Assembly (NCBI RefSeq): GCF_963576675.1
Contig: NC_088918.1
Span: 47,401,501 to 47,465,500 of the forward strand
Reading direction: 5' to 3'
Source: Euphorbia lathyris
Taxonomy: Eukaryota > Streptophyta > Magnoliopsida > Malpighiales > Euphorbiaceae
DNA length: 64,000 bases
Shown here piece by piece: positions 24,150 through 35,743 of the stretch. Numbering within the stretch: position 1 is the stretch's first letter; each line of letters begins with the position of its first letter. The notes beneath the pieces were generated by a model. The model did no database searches, had not been told where the DNA came from, and was given only the letters and a program-made list of their open reading frames with translations. Made by a program: the position numbers and the translations under genes.

Positions 24150-25255
24150 TTTCCAAGATCCGTTAATCATTATTTCATATAAAGAGGGATTAAACATATA
24201 TACATTGGTTGACGAACTATCTACCGTTGCAAACGAAGTGCCCATAAGGATATCACCGTCAATAGAACGAGAAAAGTAATTTATTCAATGAAAGACGGGA
24301 AGAATTTTTCTTCTCTGAGAATGGGCTGGGCGAAATATGCATCCTAGGGGTGTATTTATAGTGTTTGATTTTCCTAACCCCTAATCCCTATAGGTTTAAT
24401 TAATCTAATAAATAAAGTACTTATTAATATGTTGTAAAAAAAAGTACTTATTAATATAACTTATATCTAATAAATATAATTCTAATCCCATTAGAATACT
24501 TAATTAAGTTAGGATAATAATTTAATTAACATTATACATTAATTAATCTAACCACAAATATAATCTAATTATAATTATTTAAATTAATTAATTAATCCAA
24601 CTTAATATATCCTATATAAATTTTGACCTATGCTAGTCCTCGCTCTCAAAATTACCATTCTGTCCTTCGGTCTTAGTTCTATGTGTGACCCATTAGGTTC
24701 TTACCGCAACTAGTCATATATGTTTATTTAAATTAATTTAAACAAACTAATTTAAACTAAACATACAATAGAATGAGTGTGCATACTGTTATTGGCAGAA
24801 TCGTCACATTCCTCTAGATCGATAAGAAGTCAGATTCATTCTGACATTTACCTTTCCGTATTAGGTCCAGTATAATTCGATCATTCATCAGCTATATCCT
24901 TAGACAAAACTTGTAACTATAGAATATGTCAGTTAGATATAGTGAGATGTATGTTTTACTTGTCCATGTAGAATTAACTCTAAATAGATAGGTTAAGTGA
25001 AATCTCCATTTATACTCTTAACCCTATCACCTTGCAAGGATTTCCAGTTAATTCTCCACAAAAGGCCATGGATATATCTCCTATTTATCAGGAGTGATGA
25101 ATGCTCAATCTAACATTAACTATCCTATGGTTACTTTATGTGATATCCAACGTCTGCTCTCACACACCCCATAGTACCCTCTATAGTGGATCGTTCTCGC
25201 ACAAAGTCAAAGCATCACACTCCATAATCCAGAATCACTACTAATTAATATTTAT
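24150..25255 (-). repeat. diverged LTR fragment related to family A
   Basis: Shares with the family-A LTR, in the same order, the words GATCCGTTAATC, TTTCATATAAAGAGGG, ATCTACCGTTG, GAAGTGCCCA, CCATTAGGTTCTTAC, CCTTTCCGTATTAG and CACCTTGCAAGGATTT. Overall it is clearly diverged and shortened. It is therefore an older relative, cut off at about 25255. Confidence 0.75.
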
Positions 25256-25385
25256 TTGAAGGAGATATATCCATTGCCTTTTGTGGAGAATTAACTGAAA
25301 ATCCTTGCAAGGTGATAGGTTAAAGAGTTGAAATGAAGATTTCAATTAACCTATCTATTCAGAGTTAATTTTATATGGACATGTT
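25256..25385 (+). repeat. inverted partial copy of the adjacent LTR
   Basis: Reverse complement of about 24960-25090: for example TTGTGGAGAATTAACTG and ATCCTTGCAAGGTGATAGG against their complements upstream. Marks a rearrangement joint between the LTR fragment and the gag scrap. Confidence 0.75.
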
Positions 25386-25840
25386 CACTCGAAAGATGAA
25401 ACAGATGTTTCAGAAGAGTGATCAGTACAAAAAGCCATACAGAAGGTCTGAGAGACCAAGAAGAGAATATGGTGAAAACAAAACTCGAAAGGACTCTTCC
25501 AAACCAATCACTTGTTTTGAGTGCCATTAACTTGGACACATCAAGTCAAACTATCCAATGCTGAAGAAGGATAAGAAGTCTCAAAAGAAGGTTATGGTAT
25601 CCACGTAGAGTGATAGTGATGAGTCTTACTTTTTAGAAGCAGATGCTGCTGAGACAACACATGTATGCTTCATGGCTGATGAGATAGAAGAGAAGAGTGC
25701 AGATGAAACAGAACCATCAATTACCTCTGAGAATGAAACTCAGAATCTTGATGTAACATCTCTTCCTGTCTTTAGAAAGGAAATGATTAATGCCCTCTGT
25801 GATGTCTATACACTTGTTAAAAAGTGTAATAACTACTTAT
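25386..25840 (+). pseudogene. Sirevirus-type gag fragment
   Basis: Reads RKMKQMFQKSDQYKKPYRR, then a zinc knuckle CFECH-stop-LGHIKSNYP, in which a lysine codon position is now TAA and the last cysteine is tyrosine. An acidic stretch follows (TTHVCFMADEIEEKSADETE), then LPVFRKEMINALCDVYTLV. The last part corresponds to the coiled-coil start in the Sirevirus at 55195-55527 (LPLLRNEMINALSDLYTL). It has two stops and is cut at both ends. Confidence 0.8.
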
Positions 25841-26465
25841 ATATATAGATTCTTTGTTTTAAGGCTTATAGAGTGTTTGGTTACTCATTTTTCTCATCCT
25901 GTTTGCATTTTCACTCTAAAAGGGAGAGTTTTAGGTGTTTGGTTAGACACATCCTGTTTACCTTTTATAGCTGAAAAGTGCATTTTTATAAAAGCAGATA
26001 ATTTCTACTTTTTTAAAAAAACAGCATTTTTCCAACAATAAACATCAAACAACAACAACAACAATCATCAGGTAAATCAAACAGACCTTTAGTGCATTAT
26101 TTATCTCCTCAACTTGTTCAACTAGATTGCCTCTGAACTTTCAAAGTGTCCGCGTGCAACATATCTTTCACATTCAACTTACCTTTTTACAACTAGGTGA
26201 TTAGTTGGTTACATTTTAAGCAAGTTGATGGAGCTATCAGGACATTTTAAGAAAATTGAGAGGCTATCGAGACACTTTAAAAATTCAGGGGGTCAATCAA
26301 ACTTTTTGAATAAGTTGAGGGGCAAGTGATATAATTAAACACTATTTTAATTTAGAGCTTCTTTAGTGGTTGTAACTTGGGTGTTACTTTGCACCATTTG
26401 GTTGTAACCAATCACTAGAGCAGTTGTTACTAATTTTATTAACAAACTTTATTATACTCTAAAAA
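25841..26465. other. intergenic DNA with probable foldback MITEs
   Basis: About 25870-26085 has loosely complementary ends (TGTTTGGTTA and TAAATCAAACA). 26090-26345 has better inverted ends: CTCCTCAACTTGTTCAA against TTGAATAAGTTGAGGGG. Both look like small non-coding foldback elements, but their target duplications are not clear. No gene seen. Confidence 0.45.
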
Positions 26466-27247
26466 AAGGCTTAATACTTCCCAGCCCCATTAAGTTGTCC
26501 AAATTGGTCATTTTATCCCCCCTAACTCATCTAATGTCCTATTTACCCCATTAACTCCATAAAAGTGATATTTCTCACCCCTTAACTTGTCCAAATTGGT
26601 CATTTTACCCCTTCCCAACTCATCGAATATCCTATTTACCCCCTTAACTCCATAAAAATGGTATTTCTCACTCCATAAACATGGCAGTAATTTTTTTGTG
26701 TGGGTGTGCAACAAAGGTATGAAGCACGTAGATATGGAAAATTGGGCACTAACGGTAATAAAAAAATAATTATAAAAATCCCTAAAATCTAATATCCAAA
26801 TCCCTAATTCCTATTTCCTTGTCGATTGCTCTTCTTTCTTCTTCATTCCTGTTGAATATAATCTTCTCCATTCATGTTCTATCTCCTTCATTACTCGATT
26901 TATTGGTTAAGTGTTTTGTTTTTCATCTGCAATTCGAATGTTTTCCATTAATTTGGAAATTTCAGCTCCAAATCCTGTCATGACAAGCGATAAGGTATGC
27001 TATTGTGGTGAAACGACTGATCTGAAGGTATGCTATTGACCAAATTTGACACATTGCATTTGAGAAGTCAAACTTCAAGCGCGTCCCTTACACCAGTCAA
27101 TTATAACCTTCGAGAATGAAAATGGAGGGGTGAGAAATACCACTTTTATAGAGTTAAGGGGGTAAATAGGACATTCGATGAGTTGGAGGGGTAATTGGAC
27201 GAGTTGAGAGGATGAGAAATCCCACTTTTATGGAGTTAAAAAGGTAA

Positions 27248-27414
27248 TGTTAGAGAGATAAAGAGATTTAAGAGAGTAAAATATCATGAAACTGAATTGA
27301 TTTATTAATGGAGGAAAGATGGGTATTTATACAGCCAGAAAAAACCAAAAGTGTTACACGTGTTAAGTAACAATAGGTGGGAAAACTTCAGCTTAGTAAA
27401 TCTTCATTCCAAGA
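27248..27414 (-). repeat. 3' LTR of the small copia element
   Basis: 167 bp, paired with 30389-30555. Joined to the C-rich complement of the polypurine tract at 27415. Confidence 0.92.
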
Positions 27415-27421
27415 CCCCCCT

Positions 27422-27873
27422 TCAAGCTGAAGTACTCATTGATAAGAAACCAATCTTAGTCATGATAGATTTGAGTTGAGGACCTGTTAAACCTTTGGTT
27501 AGGAAGTCTGCAAGTTGATCTGCAGTATTGACATAAGGTGTTTCAATGAAACCTTCCATATATTTGTCACGAACCACATGACAGTCTATGTCAATGTGCT
27601 TGGTCTGTTCATGAAAGACAGGGTTAGCGGCTATGTAGATTGCTGCTTGATTATCACAATTCAGTGGTATAGGCAAAGGAACTTGAACATTGAATTCCTG
27701 TAACAAGAAACTTAACCACTTTAATTCTCACACAGTTGTTGCCATGGCTCTGTATTCTGCCTCTACAGATGAGCGGCCCACAGTGTTTTGTTTCTTCGAT
27801 TTCCAAAAGATGAGAGAATCACCTAAAAAACGCAATAACCTGTAACTGATTTCCTTGTCTGTTTACATCTCCC
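27422..27873 (-). pseudogene. copia RNase H, broken (small copia element)
   Basis: The open frame 27422-27706 holds the C-terminal RNase H (LNCDNQAAIYIA, KHIDIDCHVVRDK, ADQLADFLTKGL). Upstream to 27873, still in the RVT_2 order, are [20 protein letters not shown] and [10 protein letters not shown]. Stops interrupt at about 27727 (TGA) and just before 27874 (TAG after SYCDAD). The acidic residues D, E and D are still visible. Confidence 0.88.
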
Positions 27874-29298
27874 CTAATCCGCATCACAATAACTTGTTAA
27901 CTTGAGATTATTCTTTGCTGGATAAAACAATCCCAAGTGAGCAGTCCCTTTAAGGTACTTCAGAACACGATGAGCTAAATCCATGTGCAACTGAGTTAGC
28001 TTACACAAGAATTGGCATAGTTGTTGTGTCACAAAAGAAATATCCGGGCGTGTAAAACCAACATATAACAATCTCCCAATTATCTTCCTGTAATTTTCAG
28101 GGTTTTCCAATGGTGGAGAAGGTTCATCAAACAATACTCCACTTGGTATAGGACTACTAACCTCACTAGCTTGAAGTAAACCAGCATCAGTGAGCATTTC
28201 AGAGATGTATTTGTGTTGTGAGAGGAGTAGACCAGCCTCTAATCTAGCAATTTCAACGCCTAGGAAGTATTTGGCATGCCCCATATCTTTAATAGTAAAA
28301 GCTTCATCAAGGGCCTTTTTGACTTCTACTATAAGATGTTCTGATGATCCTGTGATTAATGCATCATCAACATAAATCACAACGGCAACAAATCCTAAAT
28401 CAGTTCTCTTAGTGAAGAGACAATAATCATGATAAGATTTAACAAAGCCTAAGGACAATAATTTTCCTGTGAATTCTTTGTACCACTGTCTCCCGGCTTG
28501 TTTTAAGCCATATAAGGACTTAGTTAACATGCACACTTGGCCTGGTTGTGCCTTTTTATACCCCGAAGGTGGATCAAGATAAATCTCTTCATCTACATAA
28601 CCATGTAGATAGGCATTGTTGATATCCACTTGGTGAATAGGCCACTGGAAAGCGACAGCAAGAGCAAGAAAAGTTCTCACAGTTGTAGTCTTAGTAACTG
28701 GAGAGAAGCTTTCTGTGTAATCTATGCCAAACTGTTGCTTATAGCCTCTGGCTACTAAGCGAGCTTTATATCTCTCAACTGATCCATCAGGGTTGTATTT
28801 GACCCGAAAAACCCATCTAGCACTAATAGTGGTCCTGCCAGGAGGCAGAGTGGTAAAAAACCAAGTATTGTTTTCTTCAAGAGCAACTAGCTCTTTATCC
28901 ATGGCTTGAGTCCAATTTGGATCCTCACAAGCCGCAGCATAAGAAGAGGGTTCAGGAATCTTAACAATCTGAGCAAGAAAGGCACAATGAGAGGGTGAAA
29001 TTTGAACATTAGGTGTAATAGAAGAAGATGTTTTGGAGGTAACATTGTTAACCATAAAATCTTGCAGCCAATTTGGAGGTTTGCTGTGTCTAGTGGAATG
29101 TCTGATTGGTAAAGGAGAATTTTTTGGTGAAGAAACTGGGGAAATAGAAATAGAATCAGTAGAAGAAGAAGGAGAATTTGGAGGTGTTTGAAGAATTTCA
29201 GGTTCAAAAGAAGAATTGTGTGGTTCTGGTCTTTGATGAATAGAAGTGTTGATCGGAGTAGAAGGGGATATGTTGGAAATAGCAGTAATTTGTGTCAA
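27874..29298 (-). pseudogene. copia reverse transcriptase (small copia element)
   Basis: 474 codons. A serine/proline-rich linker comes first, then the RVT_2 domain from about residue 120: WVFRVKYNPDGSVERYKARL, VDINNAYLHG, GLKQAGRQWYKEF, and intact catalytic VIYVDDALITGS. The copia connection follows (YFLGVEIAR, ISFVTQQLCQF), up to LTSYCDAD, where a stop cuts RNase H. A second stop at 29299 separates it from integrase in the same element. In the family these are one polyprotein. Confidence 0.9.
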
Positions 29299-30388
29299 TT
29301 AGATTGTTATCATGGCTGAGGGATACAATTTCAGTAGGAATTGGCATAATGATTTGTGGTGATGAATAGGTAGGAATTGAAGTAAAATTAGGTGATTTAT
29401 GATAGGGAAAATGTGTTTCATAAAACACAATGTCTCTAGAGACCATGTGTCTCTTGAGGTCAATGTTGTAAACCTATAACCTTTTTGGCCAGGTGCACTT
29501 CCGAGATACACAGATTTGAAAGCTCTATCTTCAAACTTGAGCTTATGAGGTCTTGTGTTAGTAATATAGCATAAGCAACCAAATGTCTTGAACACTGACA
29601 GATTTGGTTGGGTAGAATATAGAAGGACATATGGACTCCGCCACTGTAAAACCTTGGTTGGTAGAACATTAATGATAGTAGCAGCATGTATGTAGCATGG
29701 CATATCCCAAAAAATGAATGGGCAAACTGGACTGTTTGAGTAAAGCCCTAGCAATTTCTGTCAAATGCTTGTGCTTACGTTCTACAGCCCCATTTTGTTG
29801 GGGTGTGTGTGCACAACTCTTTTCATGCACTAAGCCATGTGATTTGAAAACTTGTTGGCTTTGAAGTGAGGTGAATTCAGATCCATTGTCAGTTCTAATT
29901 CGCTTGACTCTTGTAGAAAATTGAGTATGAACCATTCTAAAGAAATCATCAAGCAATTGAAACACATCTGACTTTGATGCAAACAAGAAAATCCAAGTAC
30001 ATCTTGAAAAATCATCAACAACAGTTAACATGTATCTAGAACCATTACGGTAGATTGCCTATAAGGTCCCCATACATCTACATGAATTAAATAAAAAATA
30101 GCTTGTGTTTTAATAGAACTTACAGGGAAAGATGTTCTAGGTTGTTTAGACTTATGACAAACCTCACAAACTAAACTAATAGACGAATCAGGCAGCTGAA
30201 GTAAAAGCTTAGACAAAACCTGATTTGAAGTGTGCCCCATTCTAGAATGCCAAAGGGAAATAGAATCTGCTGGTGTTGTAGAATTAACCAAGCAAGCTGC
30301 ATCCTTGCCTTTATTCATAAATTGCTGTAAAATGACATTGTCAAAAGATGAATGCATAAACAAATACAATCCATCTTGAAAAACTCCA
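29299..30388 (-). pseudogene. copia GAG-preintegrase and integrase, broken (small copia element)
   Basis: Three overlapping frames (30369-30025, 30031-29669, 29754-29299) give: SLWHSRMGHTSNQVLSKLL with CEVCHKSKQPR; integrase core start LIHVDVWGPY; VDDFSRCTWIFLF; RTDNGSEF; and GAVERKHKHLTEIARALL with the catalytic glutamate. The C-terminal part follows (FKTFGCLCYI, FKSVYLGSAPGQKGY). D-D-E is intact, but two frameshifts split the frame. The coding part begins abruptly at the 5' LTR. Confidence 0.85.
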
Positions 30389-30555
30389 TGTTAGAGAGAT
30401 AAGAAGATTTAAGAGAGTAAAATATCATGAAACTGAATTGATTTATTAATGGAGGAAAGATGAGTATTTATACAGTCAGAAAAAACCAAAAGTGTTACAC
30501 GTGTTAAGTAACAATAGGTGGGAAAACTTCAGCTTGGTAAATCTTCATTCCAAGA
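30389..30555 (-). repeat. 5' LTR of the small copia element
   Basis: 167 bp, paired with 27248-27414. The target duplication GGTAA follows at 30556. Confidence 0.92.
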
Positions 30556-30635
30556 GGTAAATAGGATATTCGATGAGTTAGAGAGGTAAAATGATTAATT
30601 TGAACAAGTTAAGGGGACTGGAAGAGCATTAGTCC

Positions 30636-31044
30636 CTCTAAAAATCCAAAAAAACCAATATCATTTGGAGAGTGAAAACCACTCTAAACATTAATCGGAG
30701 AGTGAAAATCACTCCAAACTTTGAAGGGTGAAAACCACCAAGAGCTTTACAAGAATGAGTTGCTTTTCACGAAGCAAATTACATTTTTAATCCATTATTA
30801 TTTAATTAATATATATTTTTACCCCATAATTTTATGGGATGACAATAGTTTTTGATGGATGTAAATTTTGACGTGACAAATTGATCTTCAAATATTAAAA
30901 TGTAAAAAACCGGTAAAGTTCATGGGCCGCCACTAAAATTTAGTCATTCTTCGGCAGCAATGCTAGTTCTTCAATGACGGAAAACGGAATTTTCTTGAAC
31001 ATGCAACAATAAGAGCCCTTCCACGGTGGATTGAAGAAACTGCC
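30636..31044 (+). promoter_or_regulatory. upstream region of the aprataxin-like gene
   Basis: About 400 bp between the MULE end and the start codon. It contains three imperfect repeats of GAGTGAAAACCACTC (30670-30745) and an AT-rich part around 30780-30840, with no convincing TATA box. Two ATGs before the chosen start (30974 and 31000) open only very short frames that stop within a few codons; they could act as upstream ORFs if transcribed. Confidence 0.4.
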
Positions 31045-34000
31045 ATGGATTGCCAACACACTCCTAAACTACAAGGTATATGATGCGTTCAGTTCAATTA
31101 TCTCGTATTTTAGGATTTTTAATTTCTCTGGTTTGAATTTTCACTTTTATGGCTTCATTACATGTAGATGGAGAAGATAATAAGGGAAGGCCAATTCTGG
31201 TGCTATTGGTGGGGGCACCAGGCAGTGGAAAGTCCACTTTCTGCGAGCAAGTTATGCGTTTATCTTCTCGATCGTGGGCTCGCATCTGCCAGGTCGCTAT
31301 CTCTTGTTCATACTGTTAGTGTCGTCCACACGTTTGTTAAAATGCTCCTTTGGCTTCACTGTACAAGTTAGGATATACTTTTATTCATTATGATTCTTTA
31401 TCCCTAATTATTGCTGATATAGAGGCAGAGTGAAGTGATTGGACATAACTAATGGTGGATTCTCATGGACATTGATTCGAAATCTTGCGATTGCTTGTCT
31501 TTTGACCATTTTATCTTACTTGTTTGAACCCCAACTATATTGGCTTCAGTTTTCTATCATGATTTTTATGGATTTTTCATTGCGTTGTAGGACACCATTA
31601 ATAATGGTAAAGCTGGAACTAAGCCTCAGTGCTTAAGGAGCGCAGCCAGTGCATTGAAGGACGGTAAAAGTGTATTTATTGATAGATGCAATCTGGAAAG
31701 AGAACAGCGTGCCGAGTTTGTGAAACTTGGTGATTCCCATGTAGATGTACATTCTGTGGTCCTTGATCTCCCTGCTCAGCTGTGTATATCCCGTTCTGTA
31801 AAACGCACTGGACATGAAGGAAATTTGCAAGGTGGAAGGGCTGCAGCGGTTGTCAATAAAATGCTGCAAAATAAAGAATTGCCTAAGCTTTCTGAAGGCT
31901 TCTCTCGAATCATGTTTTGCCATAGCGAAAGTGATGTCCAAGCTGCTATTGACACTTATGCTGCACTTGGTGCATTGGATACACTTCTAAGTGGTTCTTT
32001 TGGTCAGAAAAAAGCGGAAACTAAAGTCCAACTTGGCATTATGAAATTTCTAAAGAAATTAGATGTTCCTCCTAATGCAGGATCAAGTTTAGTTAGTGAA
32101 AAAGATTATGCATGTCCCCAAATTAGTGACAAAAAGGATCCTTCCTGCAAAATGCCAGATAATGTGTCATCAATATTGGCAGCTGACCATAAGGAGGTAA
32201 AAGAACGTGACAACCTGTCTAAAGGAACCATTGGCCATGATGTTTCTCTGGACAGCATCCCCACTCTTGCATTTGCATCCATTTCAACAGCAGATTTCAA
32301 GTTCAACAATGATAGGGCATCTGATATTATTGTCGAAAAAGTTGAAGAATTTGTAAAGAAGCTGGGAAATGCCAGGCTTGTTCTTGTGGACTTGAGTCAT
32401 GGATCTAAGATATTGTCGTTGGTTAAGGCTAAGGCTGCTCAAAGGAACATTGACACAAAAAAATTCTTTACATTTGTTGGAGATATAACTCAACTTTACT
32501 CGCAGCGGGGTTTGCGCTGTAATGTATTAGCTAATGCTGCAAATTGGTAAGTGTTACCATCTCCTCATTGTGCAGTTATTTTTTTGTTTTTCTCGTTTTT
32601 TCTTAGTGAAATACAGAATATTGTGCATAGCATTTTATTATAGATGATGCAGTTGAGGCTTGAATAGCTATTGCGAAGTACTCCTCCAGAAGCTCTTATT
32701 TTACTTGTGCACATTTTGTCGGGATATGATTTTGGTTGATCCATGAGGCGTGTTCGTTTGATATTGATGAATCAACTTAAGATTGGTTGGGTTATTATGT
32801 AGTCCCTATTAGCTTCTCACGATACCATCTTAATTGATTCCAAGCCATTTGCATTCAGGGGTTTAGAAAGTGTCTTAACTTTTCTTGGAATCATTTTATG
32901 ATGATTATATTGATTCTGCAGGCGGCTTAAACCTGGTGGTGGAGGTGTGAATGCTGCAATTTTCAGTGCTGCAGGTTTGGCCCTAGAGGTTGCAACTAAG
33001 GAACGAGCTGCATCACTTCTCCCTGGACATGCTCTCATTGTTCCCCTTCCTTCCAATTCTCCTTTGTATTCTAGGGAAGGAGTAACCCACATCATACATG
33101 TTCTTGGTCCAAATATGAACCCAGGGAGACCTAATTGCCTTAATAATGACTATGCCAAAGGGTGCAAAATTCTCTGTGATGCTTACACAGCACTTTTCAA
33201 TGGTTTTATTTCTATACTGGCTAACCAAGAAAAGTTACTGAGTGGAAGAAGTGAAAATTTTCTATCAGAAACATTGTTGCGAGACACCTCTCATACTGGC
33301 CTGAAGAATAATTTAGCGAATGGTGAACAGAAGACTAAAAGAGATGGTGATTGTGTGTCTGAGAGAAGCAAAAAGTGCAAGGGGTCTCAGAATGAAAATG
33401 CTGATAGTACTGGTTCTGCATGTGAAAAGGTGGCTGGAGATCACAGTAAGATTAATGGAAGCACTTCCATGCGCTGGAGCTCATGGGCTCAAGCTCTTTA
33501 TCAGATTGCCAGGCATCCTGAGAAGCATAAGGATGAGTTGCTGGAGATATTAGATGATGTTGTTGTATTAAATGATCTTTACCCTAAGGTACGATTTAAC
33601 CACTTGGGTATTTTCTACAAAAAATTTTATGACTATGCTCTGATGCTGTCATTGAATTTTTACTTAGCAGAATTGATCTTGCAGGCACAAAAGCATCTCC
33701 TAGTCTTGGCACGATCTGAAGGTCTTGATAGTCTTGCTGATGTGCATCAAGAACACTTGCAGTTGCTAATTACCATGCATGCTGTAGGCTTGAAATGGGC
33801 TGAAAAATTCTTGCAAGAGGATTCATCAATGGTTTTTCGCCTTGGATATCACTCGGTATGCAATTGTCTCTGTTGTCTGTGTGTCAGTTTCATTAATCTT
33901 CTTTTCAATCACCTCTTATACTTTTTTTTCTTTTTTTTGCCTAATTAAGGCTCAGTTCTTTATCGCTGAAAAAATACTGAACTGAATTTAACTGAATGCT

Positions 34001-35743
34001 ACTGAACTTAACTGAATGCTACCGAACTTAACAATAATGATGATATTAGACTTTAAAATAATTTTAATGATAATATTGGACATTAATAAGCTTATAATAA
34101 TAATAATAATGGTTCTAATAATAATAATAATAAATAAATAAATAAATATATTATTAAAGATAAAACTAAATTGAATATCAAATAAAAGCTCGGCTCGATA
34201 AAAGCCTATGAAATTAAATAAAAATGAGTCTAATTTAAATTAAAAATACAAATTACATACAAACACAAATTTACATACAATTTAAAGCCTATAAAATTAA
34301 ATACAAATTTTCATATGTATACAAACTCTTAACTTTTTATTACAATTACGGGGTAAGGTGCAAAAAATACTCCTAACGTTTTGGGTCAGGAGTAATTTTA
34401 CCCCTAACGTCTAAAATGGTGCAGTTTTATCCCTAACATTGATAAATTGGGTAAATTTGAGAAATAATTCATCAAACTGTCTTCTCGGTCATGAATCTTG
34501 TCATCTACACATCACACTTGCGTCATTTTTATTAAACGATGTATACTTTAATAAACTACCATTTCTTGACTTTTATCTAATTTATAGATAATAATAAATT
34601 ATAGATAAATAATAATAATAATAATAAATTATAGATAAATAATAATAATAATAATAATAATGATAATAAATTATATATAAATAATTATAATTATAATAAA
34701 TAATGATAAATTACTGAAATTGAATGCTGAACTGAATTGAACTGAACTGATTGTTACTGAAATTAAGTAATAAAGAACAGGGCCCGAGTCTGATTCAACC
34801 CTTGATTCCTGATTGAAGCTCGGTGTTTTAAATGGAAGTTTAAAGGTAGTTGTTAGGAATAGGAATGGGGTGAGGGCAAGGGAAAAAGATGCTGGCGAGG
34901 GCTGTTATCCTCCATTTTATATTTAATGCTATATCTACAAAATAAACAAGAATTTACTTAGTTAGAGTGGCCTAAGCATTTTTTTGCCTCTCTACCTTTG
35001 ACGTTGTACCTTCCCCCGAAAACTCAAAGAAGGCTTATTAAAACTTGGCCGAACAAGGAGAAAAGTGTCATCTCTTGCACTCTCAGCATGGTAACCATAC
35101 CATTTAGGTCATAGAGTGTAGCATATACTATCCTAAAATGGGAATCTTATTTTAGAAAGCTGTGGATAATGATCCTAGATGAGTACATTTGGAACTATAG
35201 CCCAAGAAACATATGATGGACGCTAAAAACGTAGGTTGTACTTAGAAAAGAAATAGATGATTTAGTAATTTGGATTTAGACTAACATGGCACTCATGAAG
35301 AAAGTTGTTGATGAGTTGGTTGCACCAAACTGTTGTTTGAGTGGTTAGATTAGAGATATGGAAATTGTGAGAGCAGGGAAAGGGGATTTGGTAACAATAA
35401 CAGGCATTTCAAATGTTTGCAGGTGCCTTCCATGAGACAGCTTCACTTGCATGTTATCAGCCAAGATTTCAACTCAAACCATCTCAAGAACAAAAAACAC
35501 TGGAACTCGTTTAATACAGAGTTTTTCAGAGATTCAGTTGATGTAATTGAAGAAATCAGGAATCATGGGAAAGCAATACTTAAAAAAGATGAAAGGTATT
35601 TATCAATGGAGTTGCGTTGCCTCCGTTGTAGAAGTGCTCACCCTAACATACCCAGGCTCAAAGCACATATTACCAATTGCCGACTCCCTTTTCCTCCTAC
35701 CCTCCTTCAAAATGCCCGTTTAGTGACCACTGCTGGCTCCTAG
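31045..35743 (+). CDS. aprataxin-like protein (kinase-like, macro, HIT and zinc-finger domains)
   Basis: Six exons with GT-AG borders join in frame: 31045-31075, 31168-31292, 31591-32546, 32922-33588, 33685-33855 and 35423-35743, giving 756 residues. Domains: a P-loop GAPGSGKS at residues 26-33 in a nucleotide-kinase-like fold; a macro domain at about 343-490 (FVGDITQ, VLANAANW, GGGGVNAAIF); and a HIT domain at about 555-690 with QLHLHV (656-661) and KNKKHWNSF. A C-terminal zinc finger uses C716, C719, H732 and C736. This matches the plant aprataxin-like family, annotated in Arabidopsis under the name bHLH140. By family knowledge it removes AMP from abortive DNA-ligation ends in the nucleus; the macro domain may bind ADP-ribose. 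The first histidine of the HxHxH triad is glutamine, while the position of the nucleophile is still histidine. Start: the first ATG that joins in frame. No stops or lost splice sites, so probably functional. Confidence 0.9.
33856..35422 (+). other. large intron 5 of the aprataxin-like gene, repeat-rich
   Basis: 1567 bp, with donor GTATGC and acceptor TTTGCAG. It holds AAT-rich simple repeats (34085-34150, 34590-34700) and a repeat piece at 34350-34460 (GGGTAAGGTGCAAAAAATAC, CCCCTAACGTCTAAAATG) akin to the MITE at 51605-51815. It also has several ACTGAACTGAAT words near 33980 and 34730. It splits the HIT domain between exons 5 and 6. No second gene seen inside. Confidence 0.75.

Larger units (their letters stand above)
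27248..30555 (-). mobile_element. Small copia element with TC..CA LTR ends, lacking gag
   Basis: Two 167-bp LTRs (27248-27414 and 30389-30555) flank minus-strand pol. The exact duplication GGTAA lies at 27243-27247 and 30556-30560. On the coding strand the LTR starts TCTTGGAATG and ends CTCTAACA, so the termini are TC and CA rather than TG and CA. The polypurine tract GAAGGGGGG precedes the 3' LTR. Gag, protease and a recognisable primer-binding site are missing: the 5' LTR runs directly into the GAG-preintegrase part. LTRs differ at about 6 sites, an insertion of moderate age. Several stops remain in pol. Confidence 0.9.
26466..30635. mobile_element. MULE-type MITE split by a copia element
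   Basis: Inverted ends: the left reads GGCTTAATACTTCCCAG and the right, complemented, reads GGACTAATGCTCTTCCAG. Both are followed by C-rich words about TTAACTTGTCCAAATTGGTCA. The 9-bp word CTCTAAAAA occurs at 26457-26465 and 30636-30644. The long arm holds a duplication of about 107 bp. Without the copia insertion the element is about 860 bp. Near 26985 a short open piece reads MTSDKVCYCGETTDLK followed by a GT, which resembles the start of plant GRF-type zinc-finger ORFs; this is weak. It ends about 400 bp upstream of the aprataxin-like gene. Confidence 0.8.

Noticed and set aside
31168..31371. 67-codon frame starting at the ATG at 31168
   Set aside because: It is out of frame with the P-loop; the frame reading GAPGSGKS joins exon 1 at 31075 and exon 3 at 31591.
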